Part shown: positions 55,977-64,000 of the stretch, piece by piece | Numbering within the stretch: position 1 is the stretch's first letter | Layout of the letters: the number at the start of each line of letters is the position of its first letter | NCBI RefSeq assembly: GCF_018100795.1 | Contig: NZ_JAGJDY010000007.1 | Location: forward strand, 186,001-250,000 | Length of the DNA: 64,000 nt | Direction: 5' to 3' | Source of the DNA: Alteromonas sp. MMG017 | GTDB taxonomy: Bacteria > Pseudomonadota > Gammaproteobacteria > Enterobacterales > Alteromonadaceae | Notes under the pieces: model-generated | What the model was told of the DNA's origin: nothing | What the model saw: the letters and a program-made list of their open reading frames with translations, nothing else | The model's database searches: none | Position numbers and translations under genes: made by a program

Positions 55977-58688
55977 TTAAAACTCTACCGCTAACCGTGC
56001 ATAAATTTGACGCCCACGGGGGTCATGCACTTTTGAATCGAAACCACTGTTAGTAAACAACTGAGGAGGATCTTCATCAAACAAGTTCAATCCACCTACA
56101 GTGACAACATAACTTTGTTCCGTCTCAAATAGCGAGCCTAAGTCGATATTGTACTGAGCGTCTACAGTGACATGGCTGTCTACTTCGTATAAGCCATTTG
56201 TACATGCACCTAAGTTCGTGGTGCCATCTGCGCAGTTTTGGTCATCATCATACGACGAGATGTAACGAACAAATAAGTTAGCGGCATGAACGTCGTTTTT
56301 CCATGCCAGCCCAAAGTTCATTCTTAGCTCTGGTGAAGAAACCCCGATATTATTGAAGTTTCTGCGCCCTGCCCCATCAATATTACCCGCTTGTGGATCC
56401 ATCAGGTCATATTTCATGGTGTAGGTACCGTTCAACGACGGCGTGAAACTACCAAACTCAGTGTCAATCTTGTAACTAGTCACAAAATCGATACCCGAGG
56501 TTTCCATCTCACTTGCATTCACGTAAGTATTGTTAACTTGTAACACAGGACCATTTAACGGGTCGCCAGCACGAATAATGCGGTCTGTATCGGTAGGGTC
56601 AAGATTTAATACTGCTTGCGCATTTTCCTGAATGATTAAATCTTTAAACTCAAAGTTCCAGTAATCAAGCTCTATAGAGAAATCTCTGAAGGGCTCGTAT
56701 GAAAAACCAATATTATATGCGGTAGATTCTTCTGGTTTTAGATCTTCGTTACCTGATGTTCTCACCGCAACAAACGCTGTAGCACCTTGTACAGGGTCGA
56801 TGAGTTGCTGTAATGACGTTGCCCCACCTTGTGCTAAGAACACAGTAGGTGCTCTAAACGATGTAGACACCGAACCCCGTAGTGAAAACTCATCGGTAGC
56901 GCGATAGGACACAGCGAGTTTAGGGTCAACAGTGCTACCTATGCTACCGCCGTAATCTTCATAACGTACCGCTAGTTGCACATCTAAATCGTCACTCAAT
57001 GGTAGAGCTAGCTCACCAAACGCGGCCCAAACATCTTGGCTACCATCAATATCGGGGTTACCAATAACAAATGTAAAGCTATCTTGGTTAGCCAAATCAT
57101 CATAGTCTTGGCTCAACTGCTCTTCACGATATTGCACACCTACTGCTAATGCAGCAAAACCACTGCTCATTTCAAAGATATCGAATGAAGTAAAGGCTTC
57201 GAACACTTCAAGATCAGCTTTTGAATCTATAATTTCAGTGCCGGTGAATGAATCAACCACGTAATCTGAGTTAGGTGCTGACGTATAGGAAGTAGCAAAA
57301 GGATTAAAGAATTCACAATTTCCTTCGCCCGGTGTTCCCGCAATAGGATCACATGCCGAGCCTCCTAAACCATACAAGGCAAGCTGGAACTCTGTGTTTA
57401 GTACATCAGGTACTTTGAACAAGAAATCATTCACTGCACGGGTATAACTTACTTCCCAGAAACCGCTATCAGTCACACCTTGTAAATTAGTGCTAAATCT
57501 AAAAGTGTCTGATTCTGTGTTTGCCGGATCGCCGTCGAAGCCATTCCCTTCAGCACGGCCAAAGAAGGCAACAGACTGACCGAATGGATTTTGGGGGTGG
57601 TAATCAGGAACAATTGGTGATGTTAGAATAGGGAAACTTGGCGCCCCGCCACGTTCAGCGCGGTTACGCGCCATACTAAGCTCAGCTGTCCATGTAATAT
57701 CATTAGCAAACTCATAGTCTGCTCTTACATAGGAATTAATTCGACTTTCATCGGCAACATAAGAATAGAACTTACCAAAATCGAAGCCGCAGAAACCAAC
57801 TTCTAATCCTGGAATTGTGCCACTAGGGGCAAGTAAGTTAGGTGCACCACCAAACTCCTCACACCCGTAAGGGTCGATAATAGGTAATGGTCCAGCGCCA
57901 GGAATAGTCACAAAGTATGATGCAGGGTTACCTAACGCACTGGTGTCATCTTGAGGGCGACTTAGACGTCGGTCACTGAGAAATAACGGTGAACGGTTTG
58001 TGTAGCTTATAGCTGCTAGTACGCTACCATTGTCGCCTGTTGCTCCCCATAAACCTTGGAATATATATTCTTTGTTATCACCATGGGCGCCGTCTTGATA
58101 ATCAACACTGACCATCGCACCATCGTAATTACGTTTGGTAATGAAGTTAACCACCCCTGCAACCGCATCAGAACCGTATAAGGCTGATGCACCATCTTTT
58201 ACGACTTCCATTCTATCAATGGCAATCATAGGCACGAGTGAACTTGTATCTACGAAGTTTAAGCCTTCGTTAGTAGGTTGCGCAGTCACAACTTGGCGTT
58301 TGTTGTTTAACAATACTAAGGTAGATGCAACACCTAACCCACGTAAGTTAATGTTTGAGGTGCCGGCTGTGGCGTTTTGTGTAAAGGCATCAGGGTTGTT
58401 CTCTGCGCCAGTATTAATCGTTAATGTTTGAGTAATATCCGCTATATTTTTTGCACCAATTGAATCGATAGCAACGCTGTCTACTACCGCTAACGGTGAA
58501 GGTGACTCAAAGTTCTCACTGCGACGAACAAAGCTTCCTGTAACAAGAATTAACTCTACATCTTTTTTACTTTTAGATTCAGCTTCAACTTCTTCGTTAG
58601 CATCTTGCGCATAGGCTAAAAAAGGAGAACAAAATAAGGCAGAACTGACTAAGGCAGCTACTGCAGTCTTACGCGTTTTAAATTTCAT
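55977..58688 (-). CDS. TonB-dependent receptor (large, non-siderophore class)
   Basis: The 903-residue outer-membrane receptor has a signal peptide (residues 1-27), a TonB-box-like ELILVTGSFV and a plug with INLRGLG and MEVVKDGASALYGSDAVAGVVNFITK. The long barrel ends in LAVEF. The plug pattern is that of receptors in marine and plant-associated bacteria that import carbohydrates or peptides rather than ferric siderophores. No transporter or enzyme gene is adjacent, so the ligand is open. The gene is monocistronic with its own terminator. Confidence 0.92.
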   Translation of the reverse strand: MKFKTRKTAVAALVSSALFCSPFLAYAQDANEEVEAESKSKKDVELILVTGSFVRRSENFESPSPLAVVDSVAIDSIGAKNIADITQTLTINTGAENNPDAFTQNATAGTSNINLRGLGVASTLVLLNNKRQVVTAQPTNEGLNFVDTSSLVPMIAIDRMEVVKDGASALYGSDAVAGVVNFITKRNYDGAMVSVDYQDGAHGDNKEYIFQGLWGATGDNGSVLAAISYTNRSPLFLSDRRLSRPQDDTSALGNPASYFVTIPGAGPLPIIDPYGCEEFGGAPNLLAPSGTIPGLEVGFCGFDFGKFYSYVADESRINSYVRADYEFANDITWTAELSMARNRAERGGAPSFPILTSPIVPDYHPQNPFGQSVAFFGRAEGNGFDGDPANTESDTFRFSTNLQGVTDSGFWEVSYTRAVNDFLFKVPDVLNTEFQLALYGLGGSACDPIAGTPGEGNCEFFNPFATSYTSAPNSDYVVDSFTGTEIIDSKADLEVFEAFTSFDIFEMSSGFAALAVGVQYREEQLSQDYDDLANQDSFTFVIGNPDIDGSQDVWAAFGELALPLSDDLDVQLAVRYEDYGGSIGSTVDPKLAVSYRATDEFSLRGSVSTSFRAPTVFLAQGGATSLQQLIDPVQGATAFVAVRTSGNEDLKPEESTAYNIGFSYEPFRDFSIELDYWNFEFKDLIIQENAQAVLNLDPTDTDRIIRAGDPLNGPVLQVNNTYVNASEMETSGIDFVTSYKIDTEFGSFTPSLNGTYTMKYDLMDPQAGNIDGAGRRNFNNIGVSSPELRMNFGLAWKNDVHAANLFVRYISSYDDDQNCADGTTNLGACTNGLYEVDSHVTVDAQYNIDLGSLFETEQSYVVTVGGLNLFDEDPPQLFTNSGFDSKVHDPRGRQIYARLAVEF

Positions 58689-59092
58689 AGTGTGATTCCA
58701 AATCTGGGCGCATCACTACCGGCAAAACCCACACTCTCCGCTAGCAACAGGCTGGACGATTTCTCATTGTTATTGTGAAAGGTCAATGAACAATCTTTGA
58801 CCTGCAATATTGATGTTAAGCGCCATCACATACTTTGTAAATTTATTGTGAATAATATATTTACATTAATTTTACACATGGTCAGACCACATAAACTTTT
58901 GTCTAACATCTATAAAATTCATTTAGTTATTGCGTAGTTATTTCCCACTCTTGTATTTTTTTCTTATCAATCATTCACTCCCAAAAACGTTTAATTTAGT
59001 TTTCACCCATTAAAACAGTGCCTTACAGAAAAAATGTTACGGAATAGATCTTGAATAGTCACTGCATATTGTTTGATAAATGAAAGAGTTCT
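58689..59092. other. Intergenic gap between divergent TonB receptor and MscS genes
   Basis: Promoters for both neighbours must lie here. The AT-rich DNA shows no recognisable operator, RNA or gene beyond short T tracts. Confidence 0.4.
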
Positions 59093-60067
59093 ATGGATTT
59101 TCCGAATATTGATGACGTTTACCAACTGATAAACCAGAAGCTTGAGGGTTGGATCGAGAGCGGAATTAAGCACTTACCCAACTTTGTAGTAGCGATATTA
59201 ATTGCTATTGTTTTCGGCATATTGGCAAAAGTAGTCGGAAATATTGTCGGAAAGGTCATGCGAAGGGCATTTGAATCTCGTCAAATTGCTAAATTACTGA
59301 CTTCTATTATCAAGTCTCTCATTATTGTTTTCGGTATTTTCATCGCTTTGGATTTTGTTGGCCTTAAGGGTACGGTGACATCTTTACTGGCCGGTGCGGG
59401 TATTGTGGGTTTGGCCATCGGCTTTGCATTTCAAGATATGACGGAAAACCTTATTGCGGGAATTGCGATGGGTATTCGTAAGCCCTTCGAAATTGGCGAT
59501 GTGGTAGAAGCTGAGGGTGTTTTTGGAACAGTAGAAGAAATCAATTTACGAAACACCTTGGTAGCAACCTTTTATGGTCAACGTGAAATCATTCCCAACA
59601 AAATCCTATTTAGAAATATTTTAACTAACTATTCAGTTGAAGGGATTAGGCGTATAGAAGTTCCCGTGGGTATTTCTTACGCCGATGACGTGGAAAAAGC
59701 GGCCGAAGTCATCACTGATGCAATGAATGAAAAAGATTACGTTATTAAGAAAGAAGAAACTGCGGTTTACGCAGCGTCATTTGGTGACTCAAGTATCAAT
59801 CTATTGCTTTGGTTTTGGATACGTTACCCAGGCGATCCCGGCTTTATGGTAGTGCGCCACGAAGCGATATGTACTGTTAAACGTGTATTGGAAGAAAACG
59901 ATATCTTAATTCCCTTCCCTATTCGTACTTTGGATTTTAATTCCAAGGGAAGCGATAACCTTAACAATATGCTTGAAAAGCAAGAGACCACATCAAAAAC
60001 CGAATCTAACCCTACTCGCAGCTCTGGCGATCAACCAGGTGCGGATAGCGAAGCAAGTGATGAGTGA
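59093..60067 (+). CDS. MscS-type small-conductance mechanosensitive channel
   Basis: The 324-residue protein has three membrane segments, with the pore-lining third helix around 95-125 (TVTSLLAGAGIVGLAIGFAFQD). The beta domain contains IRKPFEIGDVVE and QREIIPNKI. A long hydrophilic tail ends the protein. Length and order are those of E. coli MscS-like channels that release solutes on osmotic downshock. An entericidin-like gene follows by 41 bases and may share its transcript. Confidence 0.93.
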   Translation: MDFPNIDDVYQLINQKLEGWIESGIKHLPNFVVAILIAIVFGILAKVVGNIVGKVMRRAFESRQIAKLLTSIIKSLIIVFGIFIALDFVGLKGTVTSLLAGAGIVGLAIGFAFQDMTENLIAGIAMGIRKPFEIGDVVEAEGVFGTVEEINLRNTLVATFYGQREIIPNKILFRNILTNYSVEGIRRIEVPVGISYADDVEKAAEVITDAMNEKDYVIKKEETAVYAASFGDSSINLLLWFWIRYPGDPGFMVVRHEAICTVKRVLEENDILIPFPIRTLDFNSKGSDNLNNMLEKQETTSKTESNPTRSSGDQPGADSEASDE

Positions 60068-60108
60068 AGCAACCAAAAAACATTGATTATTAAACCAGGA
60101 GATATGCC

Positions 60109-60291
60109 ATGAAAAAGTCAGTTTTGTCGTCATTTTTAACATCGAAATTACTTAGAGGTAGTTTCACAGCTCTGTTGTTTTCATCTGTTGTGGTAGGTAT
60201 GAATGGCTGTGCAACGGTAGAAGGTGCTGGAGAAGATATTCAAAGCGCTGGTGAAGCGATTGAAGAAGGTGCTGAAGACGCATCTAATTAA
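60109..60291 (+). CDS. Entericidin-like small lipoprotein
   Basis: The 60-residue precursor has a hydrophobic signal with lipobox-like MNGC (cysteine at about residue 34) and a short mature peptide (CATVEGAGEDIQSAGEAIEE). GEDIQ..G.AI matches the entericidin EcnA/EcnB family. AGGAG precedes the ATG. It is probably a membrane lipoprotein induced under osmotic or stationary stress, as inferred from the family and the MscS neighbour. Confidence 0.85.
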   Translation: MKKSVLSSFLTSKLLRGSFTALLFSSVVVGMNGCATVEGAGEDIQSAGEAIEEGAEDASN

Positions 60292-60314
60292 TTTCACAGG
60301 AATATTGTATTTAG

Positions 60315-60343
60315 GCCACGCTGTAGACGCCTATAGTCGTGGC
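60315..60343. other. Stem-loop downstream of the entericidin gene
   Basis: GCCACG (60315-60320) and CGTGGC (60338-60343) with an inner CTGTAG/CTATAG make a good hairpin. It has no T tract, so it may be a 3' processing or stability element. Confidence 0.4.
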
Positions 60344-60368
60344 TTACAATACAGATGCTTAATGCCAG

Positions 60369-60479
60369 TTAACGTCTTTCTATCGCTGGAATTTCAATAT
60401 AGGCATCTGGATCTGACGCCTTTAACGCTTCCAGTTTACTCTTTCTTTTTGCTCTTTCGTCAATAGTTTCTCCAAAAAC
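60369..60479 (-). pseudogene. In-frame continuation of the 65-residue gene past an amber codon
   Basis: Immediately after the TAG of the 65-codon gene, the same frame continues for 36 sense codons to a TAA at 60369-60371. The translation (VFGETIDERAK... ending IEIPAIERR) is charged and helical and looks like real protein. There is no ATG, GTG or TTG start for it alone. The simplest reading is that an original gene of about 102 codons was cut by one TAG. Confidence 0.6.
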
Positions 60480-60677
60480 CTATAAGTGTAACTCAGCGAT
60501 AAGCGCCTGCCCTTCGCCTTTGCTTATTACCCCAAGAAGCTCGCCTGCATGCATAAACCCTTGAACTCGGTGTTTATCTGCATCTACGTTTTTTCCCTCT
60601 TTACTTGCGTTGTATAAACTAACAAGCTGAGTAGTACAAGCCTCTATAAACTTAGTCGTTTCTTCTTCGTTGTTCAT
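60480..60677 (-). CDS. Hypothetical small protein, 65 residues, ended by TAG
   Basis: A strong AAGGAG lies 8 bases before the ATG at 60677. The product is acidic and helical (NNEEETTKFIEACTTQLVSL) and belongs to no family I recognise. It ends at a TAG (60480-60482), after which the same frame continues. It is therefore either a truncated gene or one whose C-terminal part is made by readthrough. It lies convergent to the entericidin gene. Confidence 0.7.
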   Translation of the reverse strand: MNNEEETTKFIEACTTQLVSLYNASKEGKNVDADKHRVQGFMHAGELLGVISKGEGQALIAELHL

Positions 60678-60925
60678 CGCAGCGCTCCTTACTATTAATT
60701 CGTTATTGCCTCTAGATTAGCTTTCAGTTGCCTGTCTAGTTAGCGTCCCTTGCCTAGAGTTTACCTATTTAAGTCATCAAAGTGGAATGACTAATTTATC
60801 TGTTGTATGCGCATTGCAACTAAAGTTCATTTGTAAGGTTTCAATATCTTACCTACGATTTAAGGCGTGTTAGAAGCGTTTTTCTATTCATACACCATCA
60901 ATTTATAAAGAGTAGTGAGCACACC

Positions 60926-61393
60926 ATGCGAGTACAAATAGCTATAGGATTGATTACAGCCTTGGCATTTGCCCCCACTGTTGCTGCAAAAGGAAATGCT
61001 CATCATTGGCAAACGTCACCTCATCATCTTTCCGCCCTTGTAGGCACAACATATACAGAAGAGTGCGGTAACGCGTTTACCCTAGGTATTGATTATGAAT
61101 ATCGTATCAGCGACTTCTTGGGGCTTGGCTTCGTGGCCGAATATGCATTTGAAGATTTAGACGCCTACACCTATTTACTGGTTGCGGACCTTCACATTAC
61201 TAACCACTTTATCGCCCAGATTGGCCCTGGGGTAGAATTTCACGGTAGCCATAAAATGGAAGTTGCACGGTTAGGTTTATTATATGAGTTTGAGATATCT
61301 GGCATTACGGTCTCGCCGCAACTGCACTACGACTATCATAGAAATCACGAAAGCGCGGTGGTTGCCGGTCTTGCAATTGGTATGTCTTTTTAA
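60926..61393 (+). CDS. Small exported beta-barrel-like protein
   Basis: The 155-residue protein has a signal peptide (residues 1-21, ending TVAAKG). Alternating strands with aromatic residues (FTLGIDYEYRISDFLGLGFVAEYAFEDLD and others) follow, ending GLAIGMSF with C-terminal Phe. This fits a small outer-membrane barrel of about eight strands. The family is not recognised precisely. It stands alone. Confidence 0.75.
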   Translation: MRVQIAIGLITALAFAPTVAAKGNAHHWQTSPHHLSALVGTTYTEECGNAFTLGIDYEYRISDFLGLGFVAEYAFEDLDAYTYLLVADLHITNHFIAQIGPGVEFHGSHKMEVARLGLLYEFEISGITVSPQLHYDYHRNHESAVVAGLAIGMSF

Positions 61394-61760
61394 CGATTTG
61401 AAGATGAAAACACAAAAAGAAAGATAAAAGATTTGCACTAATTTAATGCATTTGTTTAGCATTGAATCAAACGATCTCCCTGCTTACTTCTTCGCAGCCT
61501 TGCACTGACACGCCTTTTAAGAAAACCACAAACATGCCGCGACAGCCCGTGCTGAAAGGTCTATGGCAATAACAACCCACGACTGTGCAGATAATAGTTA
61601 ACCCCGATACTCTTAATTACTTTCTAGGTTCAATTAAGTAAATTTGGCTGGAACGTTATTTGCTGCATATATAAGTGTATATATTCACGCATTGCTTTTA
61701 GACAGTTGAAGTGTGAATGACTTCGTTGCGTATTTGTATGTTATTGGTCAAGGGAAAGCC
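61394..61760. other. Intergenic gap before the second MscS gene
   Basis: No gene is supported. The AT-rich dyad TATATA-AGTG-TATATA (about 61667-61682) may be part of the promoter for the downstream channel. Confidence 0.3.
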
Positions 61761-62879
61761 ATGCCAGAAGTTAACTTTGCAGGCTTACTGTTAGTGCCTG
61801 AATTAGTTATCACCGTTACTGTGATACTTGCGAACCTTTTCATGTTCTTAACTAAGCGAATCTTTCTACGAAAGTTTTTGTCGCTTACCGATCGCACTTC
61901 ACATTTCTACGATTCGTTACTGGCGCACTCTTTAAACCTGCCCCTCACTATCCTTATTTTCGTCATCGATATTTGGATTTTAAACTGGCTGTTCGATAAG
62001 TACGATATTGTAAACGCGTCCTATGCGACCTCTATTTCCCTTGCGTCGAAAATATTACTGATCACTGCCGCGATTTTTTTCTTAAATCGTTTTGCTGTTG
62101 GATTACTTGCCAATCAAACACAGCGCTCAGATTCACTTCGAAGTAGCACGGGCATTATTAAAGGTATAGTGAAAGGCCTTATCGTAGGCATTGGTATATT
62201 AATTATGTTGGGTACGTTAGGCATTTCAATTACCCCCATTATCGCGTCGTTAGGTATCACATCGCTGGCCGTTGCGCTTGCCCTTCAACCCACTTTGGAA
62301 AACTTCTTTTCAGGGGTACAACTGGTTATGGACAAGCCTATTAGAGTAGGCGACTTCATTGAACTAGAGAGCAAAGAACAAGGTTTTGTAGAGCGTATTG
62401 GTTGGCGCTCCACATGGATAAAAATGTTACCCAATAACACTATTATTGTGCCAAATAGTGTATTAGCGGAATCAAAAATAATTAATTATTTCTACCCGAG
62501 TAAAGAGTTATCAGTACCGGTCGATGTAGGTGTACATTATAACTCTGATCTTGAGCACGTAGAAAAGGTCACCCTTGAGGTCGCCAAAGAAATATTGGTT
62601 TCTCACGAATGGGGAATAGACGATTACGATACCTTCGTGGTGTACCACACCTTTGATAATTCCAGCATCAATTTCACGGTGATGTTAAGAGCAAAAGAGT
62701 ACTTCCACCGCTTCTTCATAAAATCAGCGTTTATAAAGGCATTACATAAGCGATATGCCGCAGAAGGGATTATTATTCCCTATCCGATACGCGCCATTAA
62801 TACCGACCAAGAGAGCCCGCGTATTGATGTTCAAACTACCAACATCCCCAACAACGCTAACGAGCCTCCTAGCCGGTAG
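61761..62879 (+). CDS. MscS family mechanosensitive channel (second type)
   Basis: From the ATG at 61761 (AAGGGA 6 bases upstream) the protein is about 372 residues. A GTG at 61713 in the same frame is possible but less well supported. There are about four membrane segments before the pore helix (ISITPIIASLGITSLAVALALQPTLENFFSG), then the MscS beta domain (DKPIRVGDFIEL; PNSVLAESKI). It is only distantly related to the channel at 59093, so this is not a tandem duplicate. Confidence 0.92.
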   Translation: MPEVNFAGLLLVPELVITVTVILANLFMFLTKRIFLRKFLSLTDRTSHFYDSLLAHSLNLPLTILIFVIDIWILNWLFDKYDIVNASYATSISLASKILLITAAIFFLNRFAVGLLANQTQRSDSLRSSTGIIKGIVKGLIVGIGILIMLGTLGISITPIIASLGITSLAVALALQPTLENFFSGVQLVMDKPIRVGDFIELESKEQGFVERIGWRSTWIKMLPNNTIIVPNSVLAESKIINYFYPSKELSVPVDVGVHYNSDLEHVEKVTLEVAKEILVSHEWGIDDYDTFVVYHTFDNSSINFTVMLRAKEYFHRFFIKSAFIKALHKRYAAEGIIIPYPIRAINTDQESPRIDVQTTNIPNNANEPPSR

Positions 62880-62911
62880 AGTACAAATATAGAGTACTCA
62901 CAGCTACTTTC

Positions 62912-63367
62912 TTACTCGCTAGGTTGCATTACTGCCAACATGAGAAAAGTCCCCACCAGTGCTGGTTTGCCTGACGAGGCCAGCACGCAACTTGATTCCA
63001 TTTTAAATAGCTTTCCAGCGGGTTTATTGACAACTTCTACCAATTTGAAGTGATATTTTATTGCATCACCTGATTTCACCGGCTCTAAAAAACGTAATGA
63101 ATCGATACCATAGTTTATGGTTGATGCAATTTTGTCAGATGCTGCAAGTACACCTTCAAAGGCCTTAGGCATAACCGACGCGGTTAGAAAGCCATGCGCA
63201 ATAGTAGTTCTAAATGGGCTTTCTTTTTTACACCGTTCAGTATCAAGGTGTATCCACTGATAGTCACCCGTAGCTTCAGCGAATTGATTAATCATGTCTT
63301 GCGAAATGGTGAGCCATTCAGCTTGTTCAAGGGTTTCCCCAACTTCTAAGTCGATGAGAGTTTTCAT
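62912..63367 (-). CDS. MaoC family dehydratase
   Basis: The 151-residue hot-dog-fold protein has the (R)-specific enoyl-CoA hydratase motif with the catalytic Asp and His in ATGDYQWIHLD (about 32-42) and FRTTIAHGFLTASVMP. It should hydrate 2-enoyl-CoA. It lies divergent from a LysR-type regulator, which may control it. Confidence 0.92.
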   Translation of the reverse strand: MKTLIDLEVGETLEQAEWLTISQDMINQFAEATGDYQWIHLDTERCKKESPFRTTIAHGFLTASVMPKAFEGVLAASDKIASTINYGIDSLRFLEPVKSGDAIKYHFKLVEVVNKPAGKLFKMESSCVLASSGKPALVGTFLMLAVMQPSE

Positions 63368-63558
63368 AATTTTTGACCAATGGTAGTTAATTTAAGACGA
63401 ACAGTACTATTGATGTATTGAATGTTTCAATTAACTTTTAATAATAGGTATTTATAAATAACCTTGTTACAATAAGGTAAAAATAATATTAACCCAAAGA
63501 ATTCGCCGGTAACTTTTTGGTATTTTCATACTGGCACTCGCCAGACAAGGATTGCGCA

Positions 63559-64000
63559 ATGAATCTTAATAGAATTGATTTAAACCTTTTCGCCGTATTC
63601 GACGCCATATATACAGCGGGAAGCCTAACAAAAGCAGCTGATGTATTGTGTATTACACAGCCTGCGGTGAGTAATTCACTGGCTCGCTTGCGGGAAATGT
63701 TGAATGACCCTTTGTTCGTAAGAACTGGTCATAGCATGACACCCACCCCTGTTGCACAGAATATTATTGTACCTGCGAGACAAGCCTTAGCCTTGCTAAG
63801 AAAAAGCGTGCAAGAGAGTCATACGTTTGACCCTTTAACGGCAGAAAAGGCATTTAATTTTGCTAGCAGAGACTTACTAGAAGTTAGCATTATGCCAAGA
63901 CTGGTGTCGCGGTTACAAAACCTAGCGCCCAATATTAGCCTAACTAATTACGAGATCCCTCGTAGTCAGATAGTATCTGCGATGGCCAGCGGCACCTTGG
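63559..64000 (+). CDS. LysR family transcriptional regulator (partial, runs off right edge)
   Basis: From the ATG at 63559 (AAGG upstream) 147 codons are open to the window end. The N-terminal winged HTH is clear (LNLFAVFDAIYTAGSLTKAADVLCITQPAVSNSLARLR) and the start of the effector domain follows. It is divergent from the MaoC gene, with 191 bases between the two starts. Confidence 0.92.
   Translation, partial: MNLNRIDLNLFAVFDAIYTAGSLTKAADVLCITQPAVSNSLARLREMLNDPLFVRTGHSMTPTPVAQNIIVPARQALALLRKSVQESHTFDPLTAEKAFNFASRDLLEVSIMPRLVSRLQNLAPNISLTNYEIPRSQIVSAMASGTL

Overview
The window looks like chromosomal DNA of a marine gammaproteobacterium close to Alteromonas (Alteromonadaceae). I infer this from the moderate GC content, three large TonB-dependent receptors, the rimP-nusA-infB-rbfA-truB-rpsO operon, many c-di-GMP and two-component proteins, a GlyGly-CTERM nuclease, and the protein sequences themselves. 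No phage, insertion sequence, integron or CRISPR array is visible. Nearly all of the window is intact housekeeping or accessory chromosome.

Layout: (1) 1-1370, minus: a SatD-like protein and a DUF3307 membrane protein cut by the left edge. (2) 1371-3439: a regulatory region with two kinds of repeated operator-like sites, then a TetR regulator and a medium-chain dehydrogenase. (3) 3436-5702: a GAF-GGDEF protein and an ExoD-like membrane protein. (4) 16.6-5.8 kb, minus: eight tightly packed genes (TonB receptor, VTT-FAD oxidoreductase fusion, DUF547, YnjB, YnjC, YnjD, YnjF-like phosphatidyltransferase, sterol-desaturase-like hydroxylase). They resemble an expanded E. coli ydjXYZ-ynjABCDEF cluster with its own outer-membrane receptor. 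(5) 16.8-21.9 kb: DoxX-like protein, EVE-domain protein, YgiQ radical SAM protein, cupin, SMP-30-like protein. (6) 22.2-26.5 kb: siderophore receptor, small membrane protein and PepSY protein. (7) 26.7-29.0 kb: ahpC-ahpF. (8) 29.3-39.0 kb: DUF2252 protein, ExeM-type nuclease, pseudo-receiver/TPR protein, 2OG oxygenase, GNAT-nitrilase fusion, coiled-coil membrane protein. (9) 39.2-40.9 kb: an RsbQ-type hydrolase coupled to a PAS-GGDEF cyclase. (10) 41.0-43.3 kb: M48 protease and YjgN/DUF898 protein. (11) 43.4-50.3 kb: the translation operon with a structured leader and a strong promoter. (12) 50.4-54.7 kb: MHYT hybrid histidine kinase and HD-GYP response regulator. (13) 55.0-55.4 kb: two identical initiator tRNA genes. 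(14) 55.5-64.0 kb: phhB, a third TonB receptor, two MscS channels, an entericidin-like lipoprotein, a small gene split by an amber codon, a beta-barrel protein, a MaoC protein and a partial LysR regulator.

The strongest candidates for undescribed biology are the RsbQ/PAS-GGDEF pair (a hydrolase-sensor partnership known from Bacillus stress signalling, here with a diguanylate cyclase output) and the eight-gene TonB/VTT-FAD/YnjBCDF operon (a probable envelope-spanning uptake and processing system of unknown substrate). Signalling is dense: two GGDEF proteins, one HD-GYP protein, one hybrid kinase and one phosphorylation-dead receiver lie within about 50 kb.
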